DNA of 64,000 bases from DASSUW01 sp963792385 (GTDB lineage Bacteria > Actinomycetota > Thermoleophilia > Solirubrobacterales > Solirubrobacteraceae): contig CAWBVZ010000012.1 of assembly GCA_963792385.1 (NCBI GenBank), forward strand, positions 1,178,001 to 1,242,000, read 5' to 3'. The stretch's first letter is position 1. Each line of letters opens with the position of its first letter. Shown here piece by piece: positions 8,431 through 17,285 of this stretch. The notes under the pieces are model-generated. The model saw only the letters and a program-made list of their open reading frames with translations. It had not been told where the DNA came from and did not search any database. A program made the translations under genes and the position numbers.

Positions 8431-9351
8431 ATGCTGAACATCGTCGTTCGTCGGCTCCTCCAGGGGATTGTCGTGATCCTCGGAGTCACGATCATCGTGT
8501 TCTTCGTCACCCGAGTGATCGGGGATCCGGTCCGGGCGTCGCTCCCCCTCGAGGCGACGCAGCAGCAGTACGACGCGCTCGAGCACCAGCTCGGGTTCGA
8601 CCGGCCGATCACGACGCAGTTCTGGGAGTTCCTCGGGCAGCTTCCGTCGCTCGACTTCGGCGAGTCGATCTGGCAGCGCGGCGTGCCGGCGCGCGAGCTC
8701 GTGCTCGAGCGCCTGCCGGCGACGCTCGTGCTGGTCACCCTCGGCATGGGCTTCGCCGTGATCGTGTCGCTCGTGCTGGGCAGCATCGCCGCGCTGCGAC
8801 CCGGGTCGCTGCTCGATCGCCTGACGGTGACGACCTCGCTCGTCGGCCTGTCGCTCCCGCAATTCTGGCTCGGGCTGCTGCTCGTGCTCGTGTTTTCGGT
8901 CTGGCTGGGGTGGCTGCCGACGTCCGGTCGCGGTGGGATCGACCACGCGATCCTGCCGGCGCTCGCGCTCGGCCTGCCCGCCGCCGGGCGGCTGACGCAA
9001 ATCGTGCGTTCGTCGATGATCGACGAGCTCAACCGGCAGTACATCGTGACGGCGCGGGCGAAGGGGATGTCTTTCGGGCACATCCTCAGCCGGCACGCGC
9101 TACGCAACGCGTTCCTGCCGGTGCTCACGCTGATCGGCTGGGAGACGATCCGGACGATCGCCGGCTACTCGGTCGTCGTCGAGACGGTCTTCGCGTGGCC
9201 GGGCATCGGGTGGCTGACCATTCAGGCGATCGACAACCAGGACCTCGTCCTGCTCCAGACGACGGTGTTCACGGTCGCGATCCTCGTCGTCGTCATCAAC
9301 ATCATCGTGGATCTTCTCTACACGCGGCTCGACCCGCGGGTGAAGATCTGA
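8431..9351 (+). CDS. ABC transporter permease (DppB/OppB-like)
   Basis: A 306-residue inner-membrane permease. The N-terminal helix NIVVRRLLQGIVVILGVTII leads to a periplasmic segment and five further helices. The EAA-type coupling loop ARAKGMSFGHILSRHALRNAFLP (about 208-230) contacts the ATPases, and ETVFAWPGIGWL is typical of the B-type subunit. Its stop overlaps the next start by one base (TGATG). It forms the translocation pore with the following DppC-like protein. Confidence 0.92.
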   Translation: MLNIVVRRLLQGIVVILGVTIIVFFVTRVIGDPVRASLPLEATQQQYDALEHQLGFDRPITTQFWEFLGQLPSLDFGESIWQRGVPARELVLERLPATLVLVTLGMGFAVIVSLVLGSIAALRPGSLLDRLTVTTSLVGLSLPQFWLGLLLVLVFSVWLGWLPTSGRGGIDHAILPALALGLPAAGRLTQIVRSSMIDELNRQYIVTARAKGMSFGHILSRHALRNAFLPVLTLIGWETIRTIAGYSVVVETVFAWPGIGWLTIQAIDNQDLVLLQTTVFTVAILVVVINIIVDLLYTRLDPRVKI

Positions 9352-10301
9352 TGGCGATCGCTCCCGCTGACACCGATCCAGCGCTCGCCATCGCGACCCG
9401 ACCGAGTCCAGACTCGGCGTTCCGGCGTGCGTGGCGGACGCTCAAGACGGACCCGGTCGGCGTCTTCAGCCTCGTGCTGTTCCTGTCGATCGTCGCTGCG
9501 GCGGCGTTCGGTCCGCTGATCTTGTCGGCGTCGCCGACCGAGCCGGACATCATCAACCGGCTGAAGCCGCCCGTGTGGATGGACGGCGGGAGCTGGGACC
9601 ATGCGCTCGGCACGGATTCACTCGGCCGCGACATGCTCGCGCGGCTGCTCTACTCGGCGCGCGCGAGCCTGCTGATCGGCGCCACGGTCGTGGCGGTCGC
9701 CGGCACCGTCGGGGTCGTGCTCGGCCTGGTCGCCGGCTATCGCGGCGGCTGGCTCGGGACCCTCATCATGCGGATCGTCGACACGCAGGTCGCGTTCCCC
9801 GGCCTGCTGCTGGCGCTCCTGATCCTCGACATCCTCGGGGCGAGCGCGAGGATGGTCGTGATCGTCCTGGCCATCAACGGCTGGATGGTCTACGCGCGCA
9901 TGACGCGAGGGGTCGTGCTCGGGCTCAAGGAGGCGCCCTTCGTCCAGGCGGCCGAGACCGTGGGCGCGTCGCCGGTGCGGATCGTGACGAAGTACCTGCT
10001 CCCCAACCTCTCGTCCCCGCTGCTCACGCTCGCGACGCTCGAGTTCGCCCGCATCATCCTGGCCGAGGCGAGCCTGTCATACCTCGGTCTGGGCATCCAA
10101 CCGCCCGGCGCCTCCTGGGGGCTGATGGTCGCCGAGGGCCAGGAGTACCTCACCACCGCCTGGTGGACGATCACGGAGCCCGGTCTCGCGATCGCGCTGA
10201 CCGTGCTGTCGCTGAACCTCATGGCGAGCTGGCTGCGCGTGGCGGCCGACCCGCAGCAGCGCGAGAAGCGCTTCGTCGGCTCGGCCGCGGAGGGCTCGTG
10301 A
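9351..10301 (+). CDS. ABC transporter permease (DppC/OppC-like)
   Basis: A 316-residue C-type permease. An N-terminal cytoplasmic tail (1-40) is followed by a first helix VGVFSLVLFLSIVAAAAFGP, an external segment containing LGTDSLGRDMLARLLYSARASL (the C-subunit signature) and a five-helix core. The coupling loop is ETVGASPVRIVTKYLLPNL, and the C-terminal segment contains LGIQPPGASWGLM. The start ATG shares a base with the upstream stop; its own stop overlaps the next GTG (GTGA). It pairs with the DppB-like subunit. Confidence 0.92.
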   Translation: MAIAPADTDPALAIATRPSPDSAFRRAWRTLKTDPVGVFSLVLFLSIVAAAAFGPLILSASPTEPDIINRLKPPVWMDGGSWDHALGTDSLGRDMLARLLYSARASLLIGATVVAVAGTVGVVLGLVAGYRGGWLGTLIMRIVDTQVAFPGLLLALLILDILGASARMVVIVLAINGWMVYARMTRGVVLGLKEAPFVQAAETVGASPVRIVTKYLLPNLSSPLLTLATLEFARIILAEASLSYLGLGIQPPGASWGLMVAEGQEYLTTAWWTITEPGLAIALTVLSLNLMASWLRVAADPQQREKRFVGSAAEGS

Positions 10302-11266
10302 CCGTCGCGACCAGCCCGCTGCTCGCCGTCGACGGCCTGCGCGTCAACTTCTACACCTCACGCGGCGTCGTGCGGGCGGTCCAGGATGCGAGCTTCACGC
10401 TCATGCCGGGGTCGGCGATGGCGATCGTCGGCGAGTCGGGATCGGGCAAGAGCGTCACCGCGCTCGCGCTCATGGACCTGATCAGCGTCCCGGGACGGGT
10501 CGACGGCGGAGCCGTGCACTGGCGGTCGGAGAAGCTCACCCCGGGCAAGCAGCTGTCGCGCATGAGGGGACGGCAGATCACGATGGTCTTCCAGGACCCG
10601 ATGACGAGCCTGAACCCCCTCATGCCGGTCGGCCGGCAGATCACCGAGGTCCTCCGGAAGCACAAGGGCTTGTCGCGCGCGCAGGCGCGCGCGCGAACGA
10701 CCGAGCTACTCGACCTGGTCGGAATCCCGCATCCGGGGGACCGCCTTGGCCAGCTCCCGCACGAGCTCTCCGGTGGCCTGCGGCAGCGTGTGATGATCGC
10801 GATGGCGCTCGCGCCGGAGCCCGACCTGCTGATCGCCGACGAGCCGACGACAGCGCTCGACGTGACGATCCAGGCGCAGATCCTCGAGCTGCTGGTCCAG
10901 CTGCGCGAGACGCTCGACTTGTCGCTGATCCTGATCACGCACGACCTCGGCGTCGTCGCCGGGATCTGCGACGACATCGCGGTGATGTACGCGGGGCGGA
11001 TCGTCGAGCGGGGGCGCACCGACGAGGTCTTCAAGGCGCCGGCGCATCCCTACACGGCGGGGCTGATCGCGTCGACGCCGCGCGTCGACCAGCCGCTCCG
11101 GCGGCTGACGGCGATCGGGGGCAGCCCGCCGGGCGCGATCGACCCTCCGCCGGGCTGCGCGTTCGCGCCGCGCTGCCCGCGCGCGAGCGATCGCTGCGTC
11201 GCGGAGCGCCCGGAGCGGCGCCGGCTCGAGTCCGGACGGGAGGTGGCGTGCTGGCATGAGCTCTGA
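10298..11266 (+). CDS. ABC transporter ATP-binding protein (DppD/OppD-like)
   Basis: A 322-residue ATPase of the oligopeptide D type. It has Walker A GESGSGKS, Q-loop MVFQDPMTSLNPL, signature LSGGLRQR, Walker B LLIADEPTTALD and switch histidine in LITHDLG. The C-terminal oligopeptide extension has the CAFAPRCPRASDRC cysteine pattern. GTG start at 10298 overlaps the permease stop (GTGA). It powers import together with the following F-type ATPase. Confidence 0.92.
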   Translation: MTVATSPLLAVDGLRVNFYTSRGVVRAVQDASFTLMPGSAMAIVGESGSGKSVTALALMDLISVPGRVDGGAVHWRSEKLTPGKQLSRMRGRQITMVFQDPMTSLNPLMPVGRQITEVLRKHKGLSRAQARARTTELLDLVGIPHPGDRLGQLPHELSGGLRQRVMIAMALAPEPDLLIADEPTTALDVTIQAQILELLVQLRETLDLSLILITHDLGVVAGICDDIAVMYAGRIVERGRTDEVFKAPAHPYTAGLIASTPRVDQPLRRLTAIGGSPPGAIDPPPGCAFAPRCPRASDRCVAERPERRRLESGREVACWHEL

Positions 11267-12308
11267 CGATGCCACGCCGCTGCTGCGCGTCCGCGATCTC
11301 ACTGTCGAGTATCCGGTTCGCACGCCCGTGTACTCGCGCGAGAAGCTCGTCGTCCACGCGGCCCAGGGGGTGTCGTTCGACATCGCGGCCGGGGAGACGC
11401 TGGCACTGGTCGGTGAGTCGGGCTCGGGCAAGTCCACGACGGGCCTGGCGATACTCCGCCGGGCCCCGATCACCGCGGGCACGATCGAGTTTGACGGGCG
11501 GGACATCACCGGCCTGGAAGGCCGCGAGCTGCGCCGCTGGCGGCGGCACGCGCAGATGATCTTCCAGGACCCGTACGCCTCGCTGAACCCGCGCATGAAG
11601 ATCGGCGACATCGTCGCCGAACCGATGCTGGTGCACGGCGGCGAGCGCCGGCGCTCGTCGGCAAGCGCCGCACGCGTCGCCGAGTTGCTCGAGCTGTGCG
11701 GGATGCCCGCCGACGCCGTGGAGCGCTATCCGCACGCATTCAGCGGCGGCCAGCGGCAGCGCATCGCGATCGCGCGCGCGCTCGCGGTCGAGCCGCAGCT
11801 GATCGTGGCCGACGAGCCCGTGTCGGCGCTCGACGTGTCGATCCAGGCGCAGGTCGTGAACCTGATGACCGACCTGCAGGAGCAGCTGCGGATGTCCTAC
11901 CTGTTCATCTCGCACAACCTCGCGGTGGTGCAAGCGATCGCCCACAGGGTGGCCATCATGTACGCCGGCAGCCTCGTCGAGGTGGCGCCGGCCGACGCGC
12001 TGTACGCCAAGCCGATGCATCCTTACACCAAGGCGCTGCTCTCCGCCGTGCCGATCCCGGATCCGCATGTCCAGCGGACTCGGCGGCGCATCGTGCTGCG
12101 CGGGGATGTCCCGGACCCGAGCCGGCCGCCGAGCGGCTGCCGGTTCCACGGCCGCTGTCCGTACGCGCGGCCGGTGTGCGCGGTCGATGTGCCCGCGCTA
12201 CGCCCGCTGCCGGGCGGCCGCCACGTCGCCTGTCACTTCGCCGAGGAGATTGCCGCGAGCCAGCATGCGCCGGCCGGCGATCAGCTCGTCGACACGCAAG
12301 CCACGTGA
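11256..12308 (+). CDS. ABC transporter ATP-binding protein (DppF/OppF-like)
   Basis: A 350-residue second ATPase of the importer. It has Walker A GESGSGKST, Q-loop MIFQDPYASLNPRM, signature FSGGQRQRIAIARAL, Walker B LIVADEPVSALD, the switch segment FISHNLAV and the C-terminal CRFHGRCPYARPVC cysteine pattern. The start lies inside the end of the D-type gene (11-base overlap). With the preceding genes it completes an A-B-C-D-F importer. A C-terminal tail of about 30 residues extends past the usual end. Confidence 0.92.
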   Translation: MSSDDATPLLRVRDLTVEYPVRTPVYSREKLVVHAAQGVSFDIAAGETLALVGESGSGKSTTGLAILRRAPITAGTIEFDGRDITGLEGRELRRWRRHAQMIFQDPYASLNPRMKIGDIVAEPMLVHGGERRRSSASAARVAELLELCGMPADAVERYPHAFSGGQRQRIAIARALAVEPQLIVADEPVSALDVSIQAQVVNLMTDLQEQLRMSYLFISHNLAVVQAIAHRVAIMYAGSLVEVAPADALYAKPMHPYTKALLSAVPIPDPHVQRTRRRIVLRGDVPDPSRPPSGCRFHGRCPYARPVCAVDVPALRPLPGGRHVACHFAEEIAASQHAPAGDQLVDTQAT

Positions 12309-13702
12309 GCGGGCGGCCGTGGGCCGTTCTCGCGGTCGCGCTCGTCGGGACGGCCCTGGGCGCGTTCAACAGCAGCGCCGCGAGCGTGATGCTGCCCGGC
12401 GTCCTGGAGTCGTTCCCGGGCACGTCGGTCAGCGCGAGCGGGCTGCTTCTGATCGGGTTCTACATCCCGACGGCGGTGATGGTGCCGCTCGCCGGACGGC
12501 TCCAGGACCGCCTCGGCGTCAGGCCGCTGTACGTCGGCGGGCTGCTCGGGTGCGCGTTCGCGTCGCTGCTGTGCGCGCTGGCGCCGTCGTACGCGTGGTT
12601 GATCGCCGGACGCGTGCTCCAGGGGCTGGTGCTTGCCGCCGTGCTGCCGACGGTGTTCGAGGTCGCCGCGACGTTCCCGACCGACCAGCGCGGCCGGGCC
12701 CTCGGCGTCTGGGCAGCGGTGAACGGCGGGTCCCTGTCCGCCGGCCCGCTCCTGGGCGGCCTGATCGTCAGCGGATTCGGTTGGCGGGCCGTGTTCGCGT
12801 TCAGCGTCGCGCTGTCGCTCGTGGCGTTCGTGCTCGCGTACCGCATGGTCCCCCCGCTCGGCGCCCGTGATCGCGCTCCCATCGACTACACGGGCGCGGC
12901 GCTGCTGATCAGCGCCCTGCTGGCCCTGTTCACGACCCTGTGGCTCGCCGGTGACGTTGGAGCGACGAGCTCGGTGACGCTGTGCGCGCTCGCGGTGACA
13001 GTCGCGACGGCGGCCGCCTGGTTCGTCAGCGCGCGACGTCGCCCCGATCCGTTCCTGGACCTGCGGCTGTTCCGCGGCGGCGCGTTCGGGGTGATCAACG
13101 CGATCGTCGGCCTGCAGATGATGGTCCTGTTCGGGATCTTCTTCGCGGTTCCGCTCATGCTCGTGTTCGAGCACGACGTTTCCAACGCGCGCGCCGGGGT
13201 GATCGTCGCGCTGACGCCGCTCGTGGCGACGCTGCTGGCGCCATTCGCCGGCCGGCTCGCCGACCGCGTGGGCACGCAGCGTTGCGTGCTCGCCGGCGGC
13301 CTGCTGCTGTGCGCGGCCGGCGCCACGCTCGCCGGCTCGGTCGCGAGCGGCGGCGCGGGGGTGATCGCCGGTCTCGTGGTGGCGGGCGCGGGCATCGGGC
13401 TCATCCAGTCGCCCGGCGCGGCCGAGGTCACCCGCGTGGTCGAGGGCGAGCGAGCCGGCGTCGCGGTCGGCATCTTCAACTCGGGCCGCCTCATCAGCGG
13501 CGCGATCGGGACTGCGCTGTTCACGCTCGTCTTCCAGTTCGCCGGCTCGGTCACCCCCGGCGTGGGCCTCGACGCGGTGCCGCGCGACGCGCTGGTCGAC
13601 GGCTTCCGTGCCGTCTTCGCGAGCATGTCCCTCGCGGGCGCGCTCGCGCTGTGTCTGGCCGTGGTCTACCGTGGCCGCTTCTGGCGGCCGGGCGCGCGGT
13701 AG
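12305..13702 (+). CDS. MFS transporter, DHA-type
   Basis: A 465-residue membrane carrier with 12 to 14 predicted helices. The first helix starts at residue 5 (WAVLAVALVGTALGAFNSSAA). Motif A is GRLQDRLGVRPLY between helices 2 and 3, followed by RVLQGLVLAAVLPTVFEV and GPLLGGLIVSGFGWRAVFAF, typical of drug:H+ antiporters. GTG start at 12305 overlaps the ATPase stop (GTGA), so it belongs to the importer operon and may export a product or an analogue. It ends one base short of the convergent amidohydrolase. Confidence 0.88.
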   Translation: MSGRPWAVLAVALVGTALGAFNSSAASVMLPGVLESFPGTSVSASGLLLIGFYIPTAVMVPLAGRLQDRLGVRPLYVGGLLGCAFASLLCALAPSYAWLIAGRVLQGLVLAAVLPTVFEVAATFPTDQRGRALGVWAAVNGGSLSAGPLLGGLIVSGFGWRAVFAFSVALSLVAFVLAYRMVPPLGARDRAPIDYTGAALLISALLALFTTLWLAGDVGATSSVTLCALAVTVATAAAWFVSARRRPDPFLDLRLFRGGAFGVINAIVGLQMMVLFGIFFAVPLMLVFEHDVSNARAGVIVALTPLVATLLAPFAGRLADRVGTQRCVLAGGLLLCAAGATLAGSVASGGAGVIAGLVVAGAGIGLIQSPGAAEVTRVVEGERAGVAVGIFNSGRLISGAIGTALFTLVFQFAGSVTPGVGLDAVPRDALVDGFRAVFASMSLAGALALCLAVVYRGRFWRPGAR

Positions 13703-13703
13703 C

Positions 13704-15014
13704 TCAGCGCCCGTGCAACGACCGCGGACGCGTGTTGTCCGCGGCGGCCTCCTCCAGCAGCCGCACGCCGTGCTCCTGGACGGCCTCCATGATCTCGTGC
13801 TCGTCGAGCGTCCGCAGCCGGCGGTCGCGCACCACGATCTGCCCGTCGACGACCACGTCGCGCACGTCATGCCCGCTCGCCGTGAACAGCAGCAGCCCCG
13901 CCAGGTTCGGGAAGGTCCCGTCGACGAGCAGCGGCCGAAAGCGCGGATGTTCGAGATCCAGGACTGCGATGTCGGCCTTCTTGCCGACCTCCAGCGAGCC
14001 GATCTCGTCCTCGAGCCCGAGCGCCGCGGCGCCCATACGCGTCGCCATCGCCAGCGCCTGGGCGGTGGTGATGGCAGCAGGGTCTCCGCTGATCACGCGC
14101 GCCAGCATCGTGGCTGTGCGCGCCTCCTCGAGCACGTCGCAGGCGAACGTCGAGAGCGGTCCGTCGGTGCCGATGCCCACATTGATCCCCTCGGCGAGGA
14201 ATCGCTGGATCGGGGCGGCGCCGCTCGCGAACTTCATGTTCGACTTCACGTTGTGGGCGACGGACGCGCCGCCGGCCGCCAGCCGCAGGGACTCCGGCTC
14301 GGAGACGTGCACGGCGTGGGCGAGGATCAGCCCTTTGCGAAGGATGCCGGACTGTTCGAGCCGATCGACCGGTTCCGGCCGGTACTCGCAGAAGTGGGTG
14401 TGCAGCGGCAGCCCGGACCGCTCCATCGCGGCGCCGGCGAGCGCGAGCTCGTCGTCGGTGTAGAAGGCTGTGCCGTCCATGCCGAGCCACAACCTGGCGC
14501 GGTCGGCCTCGCTGCCGCCTTGGGACTCGGCGAGGTCCAGCGCCTCCTCGAGCCCATCGCGGGTGACAGCGTGGCGGACGATGCGCGCGCGGATCCCGAT
14601 GTCGCGCGCAGCCTCGAGGTCGCCGGACTCGACGATCGACATGGCGAGGGACGTCGTGATCCCGTTCAGCAGCATCTCGGCGTACGCGTTCGCGGCACCC
14701 GCGTAGGCGTCGTCGTGGCTCATGCGCTCGGAGATGCCGTCGACGATCGTCGTGTGCCACGTGCGCACGTCCATGCCCTCGCCTTGTGCGCGCATCGGGC
14801 GCAGGTGACCGTGGCAGTTCACGAGCCCCGGAAGGACGGCGCAGCCTTCCGCGTCGATCGTCGTGGCATCCGCACGCCCGTCGGCGACCGCGGGGTCATC
14901 GGAGATCTCGGCGATGCGGTCGCCCACGACGACCACCGTGGCGCCGTTGAGGACGCGGTCGCCGCGGTCCATGGTGACCACGACGCCGTTGCGGATGACG
15001 AGGCACTCCTCCAT
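13704..15014 (-). CDS. Amidohydrolase, ATZ/TRZ (cytosine deaminase-like) family
   Basis: A 436-residue TIM-barrel metal hydrolase. Metal and catalytic positions are visible: HGH in GLVNCHGHLRP, H and E in LHTHFCE, H in LILAHAVHV, and D in GIGTDGP. The C-terminal segment returns to the small beta-sandwich (GKKADIAVLDL, VRDVVVDGQIVV). Members deaminate or dechlorinate N-heterocycles or deaminate adenosine derivatives. ATG 15014 is supported by an AGAGGAG ribosome site; longer frames upstream have none. It diverges from the luciferase-like gene across a GTATAC site, so a role in the same pathway is likely. Confidence 0.9.
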   Translation of the reverse strand: MEECLVIRNGVVVTMDRGDRVLNGATVVVVGDRIAEISDDPAVADGRADATTIDAEGCAVLPGLVNCHGHLRPMRAQGEGMDVRTWHTTIVDGISERMSHDDAYAGAANAYAEMLLNGITTSLAMSIVESGDLEAARDIGIRARIVRHAVTRDGLEEALDLAESQGGSEADRARLWLGMDGTAFYTDDELALAGAAMERSGLPLHTHFCEYRPEPVDRLEQSGILRKGLILAHAVHVSEPESLRLAAGGASVAHNVKSNMKFASGAAPIQRFLAEGINVGIGTDGPLSTFACDVLEEARTATMLARVISGDPAAITTAQALAMATRMGAAALGLEDEIGSLEVGKKADIAVLDLEHPRFRPLLVDGTFPNLAGLLLFTASGHDVRDVVVDGQIVVRDRRLRTLDEHEIMEAVQEHGVRLLEEAAADNTRPRSLHGR

Positions 15015-15077
15015 CTGTGGACTCCTCTGCGGGCGGGATCGACGTACGTTGAGCAGACTACGCGAATCGGATCCAAC

Positions 15078-15087
15078 TTGTATACGC
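15078..15087. promoter_or_regulatory. Candidate GntR/FCD operator (site C), TTGTATACgc
   Basis: GTATAC-centred site with two mismatches to TTGTATACAA, in the 81-base divergent gap between the amidohydrolase and the luciferase-like gene. Its TATACG could also act as a -10 box, placing the transcript start within a few bases of ATG 15096 and suggesting a leaderless message. Confidence 0.5.
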
Positions 15088-15095
15088 TTGTCCGA

Positions 15096-16085
15096 ATGCC
15101 GGCTCCGCTGTGCTTTGGACTGAGCCTGCCCAATCGGGCCGTGCTGTTCGGCACGCCGCCCGAGCAGCTGCTCCGCGCCGCTGAGATCGCCGACGCGTCG
15201 GGGCGCTTCGGCTCGGTCTGGGTCGGCGACAACTTCCTCTCGAAGCCGCGCGTCGAGGCGCTGGTGATGCTCAGCGCGATCGCTGCGCGGACCCGGACCG
15301 TCCGGCTCGGCACGGTCTGCATGGCCACGTTCTCGATGCGCAACCCGATCGAGCTCGCGCTGCAATGGGCGTCGCTCGACGTCATCTCCGGGGGCCGCAC
15401 GATCCTCGCCGTATGCAACGGCACGCCGGCTTCCCGCGGGCAGAAGTACGCGAACGAGCTGAAGGTGTTCGGTGTGCGTAGTGAGGAGCGCGTCGCGCGC
15501 CTCGAAGAGGGCGTCGGCATCCTGCGTGGGCTCTGGAGCGGCGGTCCCTTCTCCCACCGCGGTGAGTTCTGGTCGTTCGAGGACGTCGAGGTGCAGCCCC
15601 AGCCGGTCCAGGAGCGTGTCCCGATCGTGATCGCGGTGAATCCCGGCCAGGCGCGCGACGAGCGGCTGCGCGAGCGATTGGAGCGGCGCGTCGCGCGGCT
15701 CGCCGACGGCTGGCAGACCGACAGCATCGCGCCGCAGACGCTGCACGACTCCTGGCTGCGCATGCAGCAGTACGCGACCGAGCAGGGCCGCACACTCGAC
15801 ACCGCGTCGCTGCACCTGATGGTCAACCTCGATGCGACCGTGGAGGGGGGACGGCGCAAGGCGCTCGCTTTCCTCGATCGCTACTACGGCGTGGGCGGCG
15901 TGTCGGAGGAGAAGGCGGCGAACTGGATTGCCTCAGGGCCACCCGGTGCCGTGGCTGAGCAGATCTCACGCTTCATCGAGGCCGGCTGCAACCTGCCGAT
16001 CCTTCGGTTCGCCGACGAGGACCAGCTCGGCCAGCTCGAGCGCTGTATCGCCGACGTCCTGCCCCAGCTCCTTCCGGCGCCGTGA
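15096..16085 (+). CDS. Luciferase-like (LLM class) flavin-dependent oxidoreductase
   Basis: A 329-residue TIM-barrel oxidoreductase of the luciferase/F420 group. Visible family blocks are FGLSLPNRAV at the N-terminus, VWVGDNFLSKPRVEALVMLSAIA (about 47-68), RTVRLGTVCMATFSMRNPIELA, a gap region, then GVRSEERVARLEEGVGILRGLWSG and QPVQERVPIVIA. In Actinomycetota the cofactor is usually F420 or FMN. The ATG has no ribosome site and sits close to a possible -10 box. Its stop overlaps the M20-like gene. Probably oxidises or cleaves an intermediate of the cluster's substrate; the compound is unknown. Confidence 0.88.
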   Translation: MPAPLCFGLSLPNRAVLFGTPPEQLLRAAEIADASGRFGSVWVGDNFLSKPRVEALVMLSAIAARTRTVRLGTVCMATFSMRNPIELALQWASLDVISGGRTILAVCNGTPASRGQKYANELKVFGVRSEERVARLEEGVGILRGLWSGGPFSHRGEFWSFEDVEVQPQPVQERVPIVIAVNPGQARDERLRERLERRVARLADGWQTDSIAPQTLHDSWLRMQQYATEQGRTLDTASLHLMVNLDATVEGGRRKALAFLDRYYGVGGVSEEKAANWIASGPPGAVAEQISRFIEAGCNLPILRFADEDQLGQLERCIADVLPQLLPAP

Positions 16086-17266
16086 TGAGTCGGCTCGCCG
16101 GTGTCGCCGCGACCGTGGACGAAGCGCTCGACCGCGAGTTCCTGCTCGAGACCCTGATCGAGCTCGCCCGCGTCCCGAACGCGGTCGAGCCCGGGCTCGA
16201 GACGCTGATGGAGCCCGACCACCCCAAGCTTCAGCGGTACGTGCAGCAGGTCGTCCGCCCGCGGCTCGAGGCGCTCGGCGCCGGGGAGCTGATCGACGCC
16301 CCACGGAACAACCTCGTGCTCCGCGCCGGCGCCGGGACGCTCGACCGCTCGCTCCTGATCCAGGGCTACGCGGTGACCCAGCACCACAACCTGATGGAAC
16401 GGCCCTTCGAGCCGGTGCTGCGCGACGGCCGCATGTACGCCCAAGGCGTGAGCCAGACCAAGGCCCACCAGGCCGTGATGCTGACCGTGCTCAAGCTCCT
16501 GTCCGACATCGGCGCCGACCTGCGCGGCAGGCTCTATTGGTCGCTGAACTGCGAGGGCCGGAGCTCGCACGCTTGCACCGAGGCGATCCTCGGCGTGCTC
16601 GACAACACGCCGCAGTTCGCGGTCCTGCAGCTGTCAGAGCGCATGGGCATCTCGCTCGGCAATCGCGGCCGGCTCGACATCGCCGTGCAGGTGACGGGCA
16701 TGCTCGCGCACTCGAGTACGCCCGAGAGCGGAGCGAGCGCGATCACCGGCGCCGCCGAGGCGATCCGGCGCGTGGAGGCCATGCGCTGGGACGGCGAGCA
16801 TCCGCTGCTCGGCGGCCGCCAAGCGGTCGTGTACAAGGTCGACTTCGAGCCGAAGCTCCCGCACACGCTGCCTTCGTTGGCGCGGTTCACCGTCGATCGC
16901 CGGATGCTCCCCGGTGACGATCCGGCGACAGCGGTGAACGAGGTCCTCGCCGCGATCGGCGACCTGGGGCCGTATACCGTGACCGCCCGGCCCGACGTGA
17001 TGATGCTTCCGTCGCTGGTGGATCCGGGCGACCGGGGGGTACGGGCGCTCCAAGCGACAATTGAGGCGGTCCGGGGTGCGCCCGCCCCTGAGAGCTATCG
17101 GCGCGGGACGTTCGACGCCGGCGGGTTGGCGCGGGCAGGCATCCCCGTCGTGATGTTCGGCTGCGGCGGAGAGGGCGACTGGCCGGCCGGCGACGACTTC
17201 GTCGCCGTCGGCGATGTCGAGGACGAGGCCCGGATCCTCGCGACGCTCATCCTTGCGGAACTGTGA
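16082..17266 (+). CDS. M20/ArgE/DapE-fold protein lacking canonical metal ligands
   Basis: A 394-residue protein aligning throughout with M20 deacylases: catalytic domain, a lid/dimerisation domain with VTGMLAHSSTPESGASAI, and the late block GTFDAGGLARAGIPVVMFG. However, the GHxD motif reads GYAV, the bridging aspartate of RGxSDxKG is glutamine (QGVSQTKAH), the EE pair reads CEGRSSH, and the last histidine is missing (DWPAGDDFV). So it is either a non-metal enzyme, a binding protein, or acts by a new mechanism. GTG 16082 overlaps the upstream stop; ATG 16085 is equally possible. It is co-transcribed with the luciferase-like gene. Confidence 0.82.
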   Translation: MMSRLAGVAATVDEALDREFLLETLIELARVPNAVEPGLETLMEPDHPKLQRYVQQVVRPRLEALGAGELIDAPRNNLVLRAGAGTLDRSLLIQGYAVTQHHNLMERPFEPVLRDGRMYAQGVSQTKAHQAVMLTVLKLLSDIGADLRGRLYWSLNCEGRSSHACTEAILGVLDNTPQFAVLQLSERMGISLGNRGRLDIAVQVTGMLAHSSTPESGASAITGAAEAIRRVEAMRWDGEHPLLGGRQAVVYKVDFEPKLPHTLPSLARFTVDRRMLPGDDPATAVNEVLAAIGDLGPYTVTARPDVMMLPSLVDPGDRGVRALQATIEAVRGAPAPESYRRGTFDAGGLARAGIPVVMFGCGGEGDWPAGDDFVAVGDVEDEARILATLILAEL

Positions 17267-17285
17267 GGGGAACTGCGCGGCCGTC

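Noticed and set aside
13608..15095. Plus-strand upstream extension of the luciferase-like gene to 13608
   Set aside because: The extension is antisense to the amidohydrolase and lacks family motifs; the real N-terminus is at 15096.
16971..16980. GTATAC hexamer inside the M20-like gene
   Set aside because: Intragenic, with flanks not matching the TTG...CAA arms of the three upstream sites; probably chance.
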